DNA from: JAKVAV01 sp047632755
GTDB taxonomy: Bacteria; Bacteroidota; Bacteroidia; Flavobacteriales_D; Cryomorphaceae
Assembly (NCBI GenBank): GCA_047632755.1
Contig: JBLIDT010000002.1
Coordinates: forward strand, 124,001 to 188,000
Length of the DNA stretch: 64,000 nucleotides
Direction: 5' to 3'
Of this stretch, positions 9,331 through 16,757 are shown in pieces. The position numbers were made by a program, and so were the translations under genes. The stretch's first letter is position 1. Each line of letters begins with the position of its first letter. The notes under the pieces were generated by a model. That model was not told the origin of the DNA. It worked only from the letters and a program-made list of their open reading frames with translations, and ran no database searches.

Positions 9331-9370
9331 AAAGAGGCTGACTCTTTCGAGACAGCCTCTTTTATATTTT
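9331..9370 (+). terminator. Rho-independent terminator after the TPR gene
   Basis: A perfect 10-bp stem, AAAGAGGCTG (9331-9340) pairing with CAGCCTCTTT (9353-9362), with a 12-nt loop and a following TATATTTT tract. The stem begins immediately after the TPR stop codon. Confidence 0.88.
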
Positions 9371-9668
9371 CGTACCGGATCCGCAGTAATTTTTACCCAG
9401 ACCCCGTAGGAGCTTCTTTCTCAGAAGCTACCCCCAAAAATTGGAGGTCTCTGTGAAACAAATTCCTGCTTCCGGTTTCGAATAGTCAGACATCTGAACA
9501 CCTCCTTTTATTTAGTTTAACACTACTTGAGAACTCCATCAATTATGTTATGATTCGGAATCTCAAGTCACCAAGTTTTTCTTGGATTTGACATCAAGTA
9601 ACAAAGAATATTTTGAATATAGAAATCAAAATCTTCAGTACTATTAACACGTGTATTGTCGGAAAAGT
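9371..9668. other. Convergent intergenic region with a structured segment
   Basis: About 300 bp between the TPR terminator and the purQ stop. The left half (9397-9510) contains a hairpin with a perfect 7-bp inner stem, AGCTTCT/AGAAGCT (9411-9429), a possible outer AGACC/GGTCT pairing, and, on the minus strand, a Shine-Dalgarno plus 21-codon ORF (separate entry). The right half (9511-9668) is AT-rich with no recognisable signal. No terminator with a T-tract is seen for purQ. Confidence 0.5.
9428..9493 (-). CDS. Candidate 21-aa small ORF with a strong Shine-Dalgarno
   Basis: On the minus strand, AAAGGAGGTG stands 5 nt before an ATG at 9493 and is followed by 21 sense codons and TAG. The peptide contains one Cys (residue 12) and ends in Asn-Phe-Trp-Gly. 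Strong Shine-Dalgarno sequences are unusual in Bacteroidota, so this one stands out. The frame is closed upstream of the ATG. The stop sits within the 5' arm of the AGCTTCT/AGAAGCT hairpin, a layout seen in leader peptides, although no gene follows on this strand before the TPR terminator. I do not recognise the peptide; it may be an RNA feature rather than a coding gene. Confidence 0.3.
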   Translation of the reverse strand: MSDYSKPEAGICFTETSNFWG

Positions 9669-10364
9669 TTAGGCTGGGATAACAGATTTCAAAATGGAGG
9701 CGAAAATCAAACGCCCATCTTCATTTCCAAGCAATTCATCTGCAGCCCTTTCAGGGTGCGGCATCATACCGAAAACATTCTTATTTTCATTGGTAACTCC
9801 TGCAATATTTTCTAACGATCCGTTTGGATTTGACTTCGTATTAAAATGCCCCTCCTTATCGCAATAACGAAAGATTACTTGCTGATTCTCGTTCAGCCTT
9901 TTTAACACATCATCTGAAGCATAGTAGCGGCCTTCGCCGTGCGCTACTGGGATTTTTAATACCCTATCTGAATCCAGCCCAGAAGTGACCAAGGTACTCC
10001 TGGTAGCTGGCTTGATAAATATGTTCTTACAAATGAACTTGTGCTCTGTATTGTGAAGCAAAGTGCCTGGCAATAGTCCTGCCTCACATAAAATTTGGAA
10101 TCCGTTGCAAATACCCATGGCAAAACCACCCTTATTGCAATGCTCAATAACGCTTTCCATCACCGGAGAAAATCGAGCAATGGCTCCAGAGCGAAGATAA
10201 TCTCCGTAGGAAAAACCACCTGGCACCATCACGAAATCAACCCCTTTGAGGTCTCGGTCTTTGTGCCAAAGTTCAACCACTTCCTGACCAAGTATCTCTC
10301 TAAGAACGTAAATCAAATCGTGGTCGCAATTAGACCCTGGAAATATGATAACTCCAAACTTCAT
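9669..10364 (-). CDS. purQ: Phosphoribosylformylglycinamidine synthase, glutaminase subunit
   Basis: This 231-residue class I glutamine amidotransferase supplies ammonia to the PurL subunit for conversion of FGAR to FGAM in purine synthesis. The nucleophile is C86 in GICNGFQ, and the other triad residues are H203 and E205 in MMPHPERA. The oxyanion segment VPGGFSYGDYLRSG is intact. A -7 element lies 21 nt before the ATG, and repeat copy B begins about where the -33 element would be. It is a stand-alone small PurQ, so separate PurL and PurS genes would be expected elsewhere. purD is about 1.5 kb away on the same strand. Confidence 0.96.
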   Translation of the reverse strand: MKFGVIIFPGSNCDHDLIYVLREILGQEVVELWHKDRDLKGVDFVMVPGGFSYGDYLRSGAIARFSPVMESVIEHCNKGGFAMGICNGFQILCEAGLLPGTLLHNTEHKFICKNIFIKPATRSTLVTSGLDSDRVLKIPVAHGEGRYYASDDVLKRLNENQQVIFRYCDKEGHFNTKSNPNGSLENIAGVTNENKNVFGMMPHPERAADELLGNEDGRLIFASILKSVIPA

Positions 10365-10385
10365 TTGAACGGTTTATTTGAAGGT

Positions 10386-10393
10386 CAAAGTTA
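10386..10393 (-). promoter_or_regulatory. -7 promoter element of purQ
   Basis: TAACTTTG on the minus strand matches TAnnTTTG exactly, 21 nt before the ATG at 10364. Repeat copy B begins at 10417, about 23 nt further upstream. Confidence 0.65.
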
Positions 10394-10416
10394 AAAGAAA
10401 CACATTGATTTACTAA

Positions 10417-10615
10417 AGTCTGTCCATCGAATCGGGTGTCTGAATTAGAGAGTTCATTAGCAGGGCACACGAACTTTTTGATACTTAGCAAAGTGATCTC
10501 ACAACCTAAGGGCTTAATCAAGGGGTTAACCCTAGTCAATGCGACGTCTGAGTCCTGTCAAAGGGAATGTTTTTAAAACAAGAGGAAGGAATATTGCGGA
10601 CTTTATAGACAGACT
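10417..10615. repeat. Intergenic inverted-repeat element, copy B (199 bp)
   Basis: Bounded by AGTCTGTCCAT (10417-10427) and ATAGACAGACT (10605-10615), an 11-bp terminal inverted repeat with one mismatch. It shares with copy A the segment CACGAA...TACTTAGC...GATCTCACAAC...CTAAG, and with copy C the left end (GTGTCTGA...TTCATTAGCA). Its right end touches the stop codon of the DUF6427-like gene (10616-10618), and its left end lies next to the purQ promoter. It has no coding capacity. Confidence 0.7.
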
Positions 10616-11608
10616 CTAATTAGCGAGTACCATAAAAGAGACGCAAGCGATGAGCCATATGTAAAAGAGAATAATTTTTATGGCTGGTCGCTTTCCTTTC
10701 CTCGAAAAATACACTCCCATAAACACCGATACAGGCACAGCAAAAATAAGCCATGTCCCAAATTGTCGCACATCTAAGAATGAAACGTAGATAAATTCCA
10801 CTACCATCAAGAAAAAAGCCCAGAGGAAAATATTCTTAGTACTCTTTTTTCGAAGGGTTGACTTGGCGCTATCAGTAAAGAAAGCAATTAGCCCTAAAAT
10901 AGAAGGAACTATAAACAAAGCAATCATAAACAGAGATCCGACTCTTCCCTCTTCTTGCGGTAAAACAATAGAGTTTCCACTAAAGAGCAGATATTCACTT
11001 GCCGAAAAGGTATAACCGCCTATGAAGTAGAAGCTGAAAGCGTAAATAGCAGCGGCAACAATTGCAGTAATCGGCACAAGCCACTCCTTAAGGCTGAAGG
11101 GGCGAACTTGTAGAAATACGATCCACGGAAGTGGCAAAAAAAAGACTGAAGGAGGAAAAAAGAAAACGGCCAAGGACAAAAATAGTGTCGAATCGAAGCC
11201 TATACTCAGTACGGTTTCTGCTCGATAAACAATTAATAATCTCCTGAGCGCAAGCAGCATGAACAAACTCGAAAACAGAATTGGATGCAGGTCGATATTA
11301 CGGAGGTCAATTGCCGCAACAGCTATAAAAACCAAAGCTGGAAAATAATTTTCCGAAGCAGAAAAATCGTGCTTGTTAAAGGTATAGTTCAACAAGACGG
11401 CATTACTTATAATCAAAAGCATCCCCAGTGATCTTCGCCAAACTGGAAGGTCTCTGAAAAAATCAAAAAGAAGGTCGAAAGCAGGGCCTCCCAGACCATA
11501 ATCTCCAACGGAATTGGAGTAAACCGATGCTACAACCAAGGCGATTGCAGGTGCTATCAAAAACGATAGAAAGATGGGTCTGTTTGATCCAAAAGTCGAA
11601 TGAATCAT
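10616..11608 (-). CDS. DUF6427-like multi-pass membrane protein
   Basis: A 330-residue inner-membrane protein with about nine or ten hydrophobic segments, starting with MIHSTFGSNRPI. Family members are widespread in Bacteroidota and have no assigned reaction. A divergent small gene of the DUF6341 type starts 67 bp away, and these two membrane families are often neighbours beside purine genes in this phylum; that is from memory of the group, not shown here. Conserved polar residues in the loops include DFSASENYFPALVF and PLPWIVFLQVRPFSLKEW. The family call is moderately certain, the function unknown. Confidence 0.7.
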   Translation of the reverse strand: MIHSTFGSNRPIFLSFLIAPAIALVVASVYSNSVGDYGLGGPAFDLLFDFFRDLPVWRRSLGMLLIISNAVLLNYTFNKHDFSASENYFPALVFIAVAAIDLRNIDLHPILFSSLFMLLALRRLLIVYRAETVLSIGFDSTLFLSLAVFFFPPSVFFLPLPWIVFLQVRPFSLKEWLVPITAIVAAAIYAFSFYFIGGYTFSASEYLLFSGNSIVLPQEEGRVGSLFMIALFIVPSILGLIAFFTDSAKSTLRKKSTKNIFLWAFFLMVVEFIYVSFLDVRQFGTWLIFAVPVSVFMGVYFSRKGKRPAIKIILFYIWLIACVSFMVLAN

Positions 11609-11649
11609 GAATCGCTAAAATAGTGCTTTTATGATGTTCAATTTATCTT

Positions 11650-11657
11650 TATTTTTG
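11650..11657 (+). promoter_or_regulatory. -7 promoter element of the DUF6341-like gene
   Basis: TATTTTTG, an exact TAnnTTTG match, 18 nt before the ATG at 11676. It lies inside the longer frame starting at 11631, which is therefore rejected as the start. Confidence 0.62.
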
Positions 11658-11675
11658 CAATCGAAAACTATCACA

Positions 11676-11876
11676 ATGCAGGAAATAGTAGGACCCATAG
11701 CAGTACTCATCAAATGGACTTTTGACAACATCTTAGTGCCAATTGGAGAGCTGCCAGATGTCATTAATCCGAATTATATCTTCTCAGGGGTTGTGTTTAT
11801 AGGGCTTATTTACTGGCTTCTTCTTCAAAAGAGGTACGATAACCAAGCTGCTAAAGATCCCAATCAACTTAAGTAA
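11676..11876 (+). CDS. DUF6341-like small membrane protein
   Basis: A 66-residue protein with an amphipathic N-terminal half and one clear transmembrane helix (about residues 35-53, IFSGVVFIGLIYWLLL), followed by a polar tail. It resembles the small DUF6341 proteins of Bacteroidota, which are sometimes mislabelled as uracil phosphoribosyltransferase; there is no such catalytic domain here. It is divergent from the DUF6427-like gene, and its stop overlaps the convergent purD stop region by 8 nt. Function unknown. Confidence 0.7.
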   Translation: MQEIVGPIAVLIKWTFDNILVPIGELPDVINPNYIFSGVVFIGLIYWLLLQKRYDNQAAKDPNQLK

Positions 11877-13149
11877 GTAAGTCTTTCCCAACATCTCTTC
11901 GGAGGTATTTCCCTTCGAAATGAATTCTATCGGCTAAGTCATATGATTTAGTCAATGCCGACTGAAGGTCGCTCCCGTAAGCGGTGCAGGCGATGACGCG
12001 ACCTCCCGAAGTTTTGATTTCACTTCCGTCAAATTTTGTTCCTGCGTGAAACAGAATCTGATCTTCAGATACGTCGCCTTCAACTTCAATTGCCTTTCCT
12101 TTTTCATAGCCTTCAGGATATCCCCCTGAAACCAGCATGATGGTGGTAGCAAACCTTTCATCCTCCGTGAGTCTCTCTTGGTCTAGCTTTCCTTTGGCGG
12201 TAGCTTTAAGGTGAGATAGCAAATCGCTTTTAATCCGAGGAAGAACAACTTCTGTTTCGGGATCACCCATTCTGACATTGTACTCAATAACGAAAGGATC
12301 TCCTTCGACGATCATCAGCCCGAAAAACAAGAAGCCCACATACGGAATACTGTCTCTTTCCAGCCCTAGCACAGTTGGCGCCACGACTCGCTCTTCAATT
12401 TTCTTGAACAATTCGGCATCGGCAAATGGCACAGGGCTCACTGCACCCATTCCACCCGTGTTCAAACCCGTATCGCCTTCTCCGATTCGCTTGTAATCTT
12501 TGGCAGATGGCAACATGAGGTAATTCTTGCCATCTGTGAGGGCAAAAGCTGACATCTCGATTCCATCCAGGAAATTCTCAATCACCACTTTTTCTGAGGC
12601 TGCACCAAACTTCCCCTCGTCGAGCATTAGTTTGATTTCGTGCATTGCCTCTTCCTTCTCATTCAAAATAAGTACGCCCTTTCCACCGGCTAGACCGTCA
12701 GCTTTCAATACATAAGGCGAATTGGTCTTTTCTATAAAGTCTTGGGCCTCTCTACCTTGACCTCTTTTAAAAGTAGCGTAAGGCGCTGTTGGAATAGAGT
12801 GTCTCTTCATGAACTCCTTGGCAAAGTCTTTACTGCCCTCCAGCATAGCTCCTTCTTTTCCTGGACCTATGATCATGAGATTCTTAAACTCATCGGAACC
12901 TTCAAAGTACTCGCGAATCCCTTCAACGAGAGGTGCCTCAGGCCCTACCACCAGCATATCTATTCCTAGATTGGCTACTTTTTCAGCTATAGAATAGAAA
13001 TCGCTCATGTCAATTTCCACATTCTCACCGACTTCGTTGGTTCCGCCGTTTCCAGGAGCCACAAAAACCTTTTCGCAAAGAGGGCTTTCAGCAATCTTCA
13101 TTGCCAATGCATGTTCGCGGCCACCAGAGCCAAGGATTAAGACTTTCAT
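11869..13149 (-). CDS. purD: Phosphoribosylamine-glycine ligase (GAR synthetase)
   Basis: This 426-residue ATP-grasp enzyme joins glycine to 5-phosphoribosylamine in step 2 of purine synthesis. The N-domain begins MKVLILGSGGREHAL (the PurD signature GSGGREHA). The ATP-grasp domain includes LKADGLAGGKGV, and the metal-binding end shows EYNVRMGDPETE. Length is normal. It is separated from the upstream redoxin gene by a terminator (13181-13216), so it probably has its own promoter, though I find no clean TAnnTTTG between 13150 and 13180. Confidence 0.97.
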   Translation of the reverse strand: MKVLILGSGGREHALAMKIAESPLCEKVFVAPGNGGTNEVGENVEIDMSDFYSIAEKVANLGIDMLVVGPEAPLVEGIREYFEGSDEFKNLMIIGPGKEGAMLEGSKDFAKEFMKRHSIPTAPYATFKRGQGREAQDFIEKTNSPYVLKADGLAGGKGVLILNEKEEAMHEIKLMLDEGKFGAASEKVVIENFLDGIEMSAFALTDGKNYLMLPSAKDYKRIGEGDTGLNTGGMGAVSPVPFADAELFKKIEERVVAPTVLGLERDSIPYVGFLFFGLMIVEGDPFVIEYNVRMGDPETEVVLPRIKSDLLSHLKATAKGKLDQERLTEDERFATTIMLVSGGYPEGYEKGKAIEVEGDVSEDQILFHAGTKFDGSEIKTSGGRVIACTAYGSDLQSALTKSYDLADRIHFEGKYLRRDVGKDLLT

Positions 13150-13180
13150 ACCAATTGAATTTTCTAAGCTTCAAAAGAAC

Positions 13181-13216
13181 AAAAAAAAAGGTATCCGACT
13201 CAGTCGAACACCTTTT
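13181..13216 (-). terminator. Rho-independent terminator after the redoxin gene
   Basis: On the minus strand AAAAGGT and ACCTTTT enclose an inner CGACT/AGTCG stem, followed by a run of T (complement of 13181-13189). It separates the redoxin gene from purD. Confidence 0.8.
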
Positions 13217-13240
13217 CCAATTCAGTTTGAAAAAAACCCT

Positions 13241-13894
13241 TTAGACTTTAACTCGTTTTATGCTACAACCCATTTGCTTCGTGCTATTCGGCTCAATCTT
13301 CGAGCCTGAAACGTGCGCTTTGATCGCATTTAATAAATAAGGCTCCTTTACACTGTCAGCACTTTCCACAGAATCGTCGATAGCGCCTTTGTAAATCAAC
13401 TTCATATCTCCGTCGAATAGAAATACATGTGGAGTGGTCAATGCTCCGAAAGCATCGGCTAAGATATGTTTCTCATCAAGTACATAGTTCCCTTTGAGAC
13501 CTTGTTGATTGTAGCGCTTTTTCATGTCGTCCATGTTGTCACCCGCATCTCTCTTAGCTTCGTTGCTATTCACCATCACCATTCCGATATCTGCGGAAGC
13601 AGCGGCATCATATAGTTCAGGGTAGCGTCCTTCCCAGCCTTCACTTTTGGTTCCATTTCCTACGACGAATGGACAAGTGTTGCAGCTGAAAATTACCAAT
13701 AGACCGTTTTTACCCGCCATCTCTTTCAAAGCTACTTTATCGCCAGCGACACCCATCATTGGCATGTCAGCTCTCGGCGCCATGGCTCCTATTGCTAATA
13801 CCTCTTCTCTTTCTTCAGAAATGGTAAATGCTGTTGTGACAGCAAAAGCAGCCAAAACAACCAATCCTAAGATCACTTTCAAATTCTTTTTCAT
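13241..13894 (-). CDS. Secreted thioredoxin-fold redoxin with CNTC motif
   Basis: A 217-residue protein with an N-terminal hydrophobic signal or anchor (residues 7-25) and an AhpC/TSA-like thioredoxin fold. The candidate active site is C71-N-T-C74-P, followed by the cis-Pro region TTPHVFLFD near residue 155. It resembles the redoxin-domain proteins of Bacteroidota that act in the periplasm on protein thiols or peroxides; the substrate is unknown. The ATG at 13894 is chosen over 13912 because the -7 element lies at 13910-13917. It is downstream of the bacilliredoxin gene but separated from it by a terminator. Confidence 0.85.
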   Translation of the reverse strand: MKKNLKVILGLVVLAAFAVTTAFTISEEREEVLAIGAMAPRADMPMMGVAGDKVALKEMAGKNGLLVIFSCNTCPFVVGNGTKSEGWEGRYPELYDAAASADIGMVMVNSNEAKRDAGDNMDDMKKRYNQQGLKGNYVLDEKHILADAFGALTTPHVFLFDGDMKLIYKGAIDDSVESADSVKEPYLLNAIKAHVSGSKIEPNSTKQMGCSIKRVKV

Positions 13895-13909
13895 TGTTCC
13901 GATTTTTTG

Positions 13910-13917
13910 CAAAAATA
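13910..13917 (-). promoter_or_regulatory. -7 promoter element of the redoxin gene, inside a terminator U-tract
   Basis: TATTTTTG on the minus strand, 15 nt before the ATG at 13894. The same bases form the T-tract of the bacilliredoxin terminator. Confidence 0.65.
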
Positions 13918-13949
13918 AAAAGCGGGAAACCAGTAATGATTTCCCGCTT
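13911..13949 (-). terminator. Rho-independent terminator after the bacilliredoxin gene
   Basis: A perfect 10-bp stem, AAGCGGGAAA/TTTCCCGCTT (13920-13929 and 13940-13949), followed on the minus strand by TTTTATTTTT. The T-tract overlaps the next gene's -7 element. Confidence 0.88.
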
Positions 13950-13965
13950 CGTTAATTTTTGAGAA

Positions 13966-14379
13966 TTAACAGTATTCTTCGTAAGCCATTTTCAGGTTCT
14001 CGGCAATCATTTCAGCCGGACGTCCTTCGATGTGGTGTCTTTCGATGAAATGAACCAACTTTCCGTCTTTGAAAAGACCGATAGCTGGAGAAGAAGGAGG
14101 ATAAGGCAAAAAGTACTGGCGAGCACGTTCAACAGCATCGCGATCAACCCCTGCAAAAACAGTCGTCAATTTTGATGGCTTCTTAGCCCCGTCGAGTGAC
14201 ATCTTAATTCCTGGACGGGCAGCTCCTGCAGCACATCCGCAAACGGAATTTACAACCACTAAGGTGGTACCTTCTGTTTCGGAAAGAACTTGATCTACTT
14301 CTTCTGCCGTATGTAGTTCAGAAAAACCTGCTTTGGTGAGGTCTTCCTTCATTGGTGCAACTAATTCTGGTGGATACAT
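13966..14379 (-). CDS. BrxA/BrxB (YphP) family bacilliredoxin
   Basis: This 137-residue thioredoxin-fold protein carries the C47-G-C49 motif of the bacilliredoxins, which remove bacillithiol from mixed disulfides on proteins. The conserved segments NSVCGCAAGAARP and YPPSSPAIGLFKDG are present. Bacillithiol is known from Firmicutes, and Bacteroidota carry these proteins too; whether this cell makes bacillithiol is not shown here, as no bshA/B/C gene is in the window. It has its own promoter and terminator and is therefore monocistronic. Confidence 0.92.
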   Translation of the reverse strand: MYPPELVAPMKEDLTKAGFSELHTAEEVDQVLSETEGTTLVVVNSVCGCAAGAARPGIKMSLDGAKKPSKLTTVFAGVDRDAVERARQYFLPYPPSSPAIGLFKDGKLVHFIERHHIEGRPAEMIAENLKMAYEEYC

Positions 14380-14399
14380 AACTTGAATTTTATTTTTTA

Positions 14400-14407
14400 C
14401 AAAGGTA
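14400..14407 (-). promoter_or_regulatory. -7 promoter element of the bacilliredoxin gene
   Basis: TACCTTTG on the minus strand, exact match to TAnnTTTG, 20 nt before the ATG at 14379. Confidence 0.65.
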
Positions 14408-14460
14408 AGAAGGGATCGGCCAGATCAAATCGAAAACATCTCCAAAATGATAGTCTTAGT

Positions 14461-14910
14461 CTATGACTTCTTTCTTCTCTCTTGAAAAAAACGCCGCAAT
14501 AGCTCCGCACTATCATCTCCCATCACGCCACCCAGCACTTCTGTTTTGGGATGAAGTAGATTTTCAGACAGCAAAGAATAGCCCTTTCGTTCATCGTAAG
14601 CCCCGAATACAAGTCTCTTCAGTTGAGCCCATCCCAGCGCACTTGCACACATCGGACAGGGCTCCAGAGAAACGTAAAGCGTGCACTGGTTTAGGTATTT
14701 TCCGCCTAAGAAATCTGCGGCAGCCGTGATCACCTGCATTTCTGCGTGAGCCGTCACATCAGTTAATCTTTCGGTAAGGTTATGAGATCGCGCAATGATT
14801 CGGTCATTACAAACCACTACAGCCCCCACGGGCACTTCATTTTCCTCGTAAGCCGCCTGAGCTTCTCGCAAAGCTTGCTTCATAAAGAAATCATCACCAC
14901 TTGTTTCCAT
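14461..14910 (-). CDS. tadA: tRNA adenosine(34) deaminase
   Basis: The 149-residue zinc deaminase converts the wobble adenosine of tRNA-Arg(ACG) to inosine. The zinc ligands and catalytic Glu are in H55-A-E57 and P-C85-P-M-C88, with the N-terminal MKQALREAQAAYEENEVPVGAV typical of TadA. The ATG at 14910 is chosen; ATGs at 14916 and a longer frame to 14934 also exist, but the longer one would start upstream of the predicted transcription start. If 14916 is used the mRNA would be leaderless. It is divergent from aspS. Confidence 0.93.
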   Translation of the reverse strand: METSGDDFFMKQALREAQAAYEENEVPVGAVVVCNDRIIARSHNLTERLTDVTAHAEMQVITAAADFLGGKYLNQCTLYVSLEPCPMCASALGWAQLKRLVFGAYDERKGYSLLSENLLHPKTEVLGGVMGDDSAELLRRFFQERRKKS

Positions 14911-14920
14911 TGCCATGCGG

Positions 14921-14928
14921 CAAATATA
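14921..14928 (-). promoter_or_regulatory. -7 promoter element of tadA
   Basis: TATATTTG on the minus strand, exact TAnnTTTG, only 10 nt before the ATG at 14910 and 4 nt before the ATG at 14916. Confidence 0.62.
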
Positions 14929-14978
14929 AACCAAGCTAAGAAGCCCGCCAATGTCGTTGGTTCAATCCCTCAAAGTAA

Positions 14979-14986
14979 TACCTTTG
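14979..14986 (+). promoter_or_regulatory. -7 promoter element of aspS
   Basis: TACCTTTG, exact TAnnTTTG match, 19 nt before the ATG at 15006. Confidence 0.65.
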
Positions 14987-15005
14987 CCATCGAAATTTTT
15001 GAGCT

Positions 15006-16757
15006 ATGCATAGATCACATACTTGCGGAGAATTGCGCATCGAACACGTCGAAGAATCTACCACACTATCGGGATGGGTTCAACGATCGAGAGATTTAGG
15101 AGGAATGACTTTCTTGGATATGAGAGACCGCTACGGCCTTACCCAAGTGGTCTTCAACATGGAGTCGAACGCCGATCTATGCTTACAAGCTCGGAAGCTA
15201 GGACGTGAATTCGTAGTTAAAATAGAAGGAACCGTTCGAGAGCGAAGCAACAAAAATCTCAATATGCCAACTGGTGAAGTGGAGATTGAAGTATCGGCAC
15301 TCACTGTCTTAAATGCGAGCAAGACTCCTCCATTTACCATCGAAGACGATACCGACGGAGGGGAAGAGTTGAGAATGAAGTACCGCTATTTGGACTTGCG
15401 TCGAAATCCAGTACAACAGAGTTTGATGCTTCGCCACAAATTGGCTATTGCCACGAGATCTTACTTGGACGGTCAAGGATTTTTGGAAATTGAAACCCCT
15501 TACCTCATCAAATCTACCCCTGAAGGTGCAAGAGACTTTGTAGTGCCAAGCCGTATGAATCCAGGAGAATTTTATGCCTTGCCTCAGTCGCCACAAACAT
15601 TCAAGCAATTGCTGATGGTAAGTGGATACGATCGTTATTTCCAAATTGTTCGTTGCTTTCGCGATGAAGATTTACGTGCCGATCGACAACCTGAGTTCAC
15701 CCAGATTGACTGCGAAATGGCTTTCGTAGAGCAGGAAGATATCTTGAATACTTTCGAAGGATTGACAAAGAATCTTTTCAAGACAGTGCTCGATGTTACC
15801 CTTGAAGATTTCCCGAGAATGGACTACGCCGTGGCCATGTCGAAATACGGTTCTGATAAGCCAGACATTCGTTTCGGAATGGAAATCAACAACATTTCAG
15901 CTCATGCTCAAGGCAAAGGGTTCAATGTATTTGACAGCGCCGAAGCTATTCTTGCCATCAATATAAAAGGCGGTAGTGATATGAGTCGAAAACAACTCGA
16001 CGCTCTTACAAATTGGGTGAAACGCCCGCAGATCGGTGCCAAGGGATTGGTCTATGTGAAATATCAAGAAGAAGGCACGCTCAAGTCTTCAGTAGATAAG
16101 TTTTACTCCAATGATTATCTCGAGGAGTGGAGCAAAGCCTGTGGCGGAAAAGTCGGTGATCTCTTGCTCGTATTGAGCGGAGATCTAAATAAGACGCAAA
16201 AACAAATCGGTGAATTGAGACTCCACATGGCCAATGAGCTCGGATTGAGAGACTCGAAAGTTTTTGCTCCTCTTTGGGTGGTTGATTTTCCTTTGATGGA
16301 ATGGGACGAAGATGAGAAGCGCTACTTTGCCATGCATCACCCGTTTACATCACCGAAACCCGAAGACTTAGGCAAACTTATGTCAGATACGGGCGAGGTG
16401 AGGGCCAACGCTTACGATTTGGTGATCAATGGAGTTGAAATCGGAGGAGGTTCCATCAGAATACACGACAGAACGTTGCAGTCTCAGATATTTGACTTGC
16501 TCGGATTTACTCCAGAAGAAGCACAGGCCCAGTTTGGCTTTTTGATGAATGCCTTTGAATACGGAGCGCCTCCTCACGGTGGAATCGCCTTCGGGTTCGA
16601 CCGACTCTGCTCACTTTTTGGTGGATCTGAATCGATCAGGGATTACATCGCTTTCCCAAAAAACAATTCTGGAAGAGACGTAATGATCGATGCTCCTGCT
16701 CAGGTTGATGATGCTCAGTTGAAAGAATTGGGCTTGAAGCTCAATCTTGAAAAATAA
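15006..16757 (+). CDS. aspS: Aspartyl-tRNA synthetase
   Basis: This 583-residue class II synthetase charges tRNA-Asp. Order of parts: N-terminal OB-fold anticodon domain (residues 1-110, THTCGELR start), catalytic core with QSPQTFKQ, motif 2 FRDEDLRADRQPEFTQID, the bacterial GAD insertion (about 285-410), and motif 3 GIAFGFDRL. The insertion marks it as the bacterial type. Whether it also charges tRNA-Asn would depend on gatCAB elsewhere. Its 3' end overlaps the convergent outer-membrane protein gene by 17 nt. Confidence 0.97.
   Translation: MHRSHTCGELRIEHVEESTTLSGWVQRSRDLGGMTFLDMRDRYGLTQVVFNMESNADLCLQARKLGREFVVKIEGTVRERSNKNLNMPTGEVEIEVSALTVLNASKTPPFTIEDDTDGGEELRMKYRYLDLRRNPVQQSLMLRHKLAIATRSYLDGQGFLEIETPYLIKSTPEGARDFVVPSRMNPGEFYALPQSPQTFKQLLMVSGYDRYFQIVRCFRDEDLRADRQPEFTQIDCEMAFVEQEDILNTFEGLTKNLFKTVLDVTLEDFPRMDYAVAMSKYGSDKPDIRFGMEINNISAHAQGKGFNVFDSAEAILAINIKGGSDMSRKQLDALTNWVKRPQIGAKGLVYVKYQEEGTLKSSVDKFYSNDYLEEWSKACGGKVGDLLLVLSGDLNKTQKQIGELRLHMANELGLRDSKVFAPLWVVDFPLMEWDEDEKRYFAMHHPFTSPKPEDLGKLMSDTGEVRANAYDLVINGVEIGGGSIRIHDRTLQSQIFDLLGFTPEEAQAQFGFLMNAFEYGAPPHGGIAFGFDRLCSLFGGSESIRDYIAFPKNNSGRDVMIDAPAQVDDAQLKELGLKLNLEK

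Noticed and set aside
10365..10615. A purine riboswitch upstream of purQ
   Set aside because: The leader predicted from the -7 element is only about 15-20 nt, too short for an aptamer, and the upstream DNA is repeat copy B.
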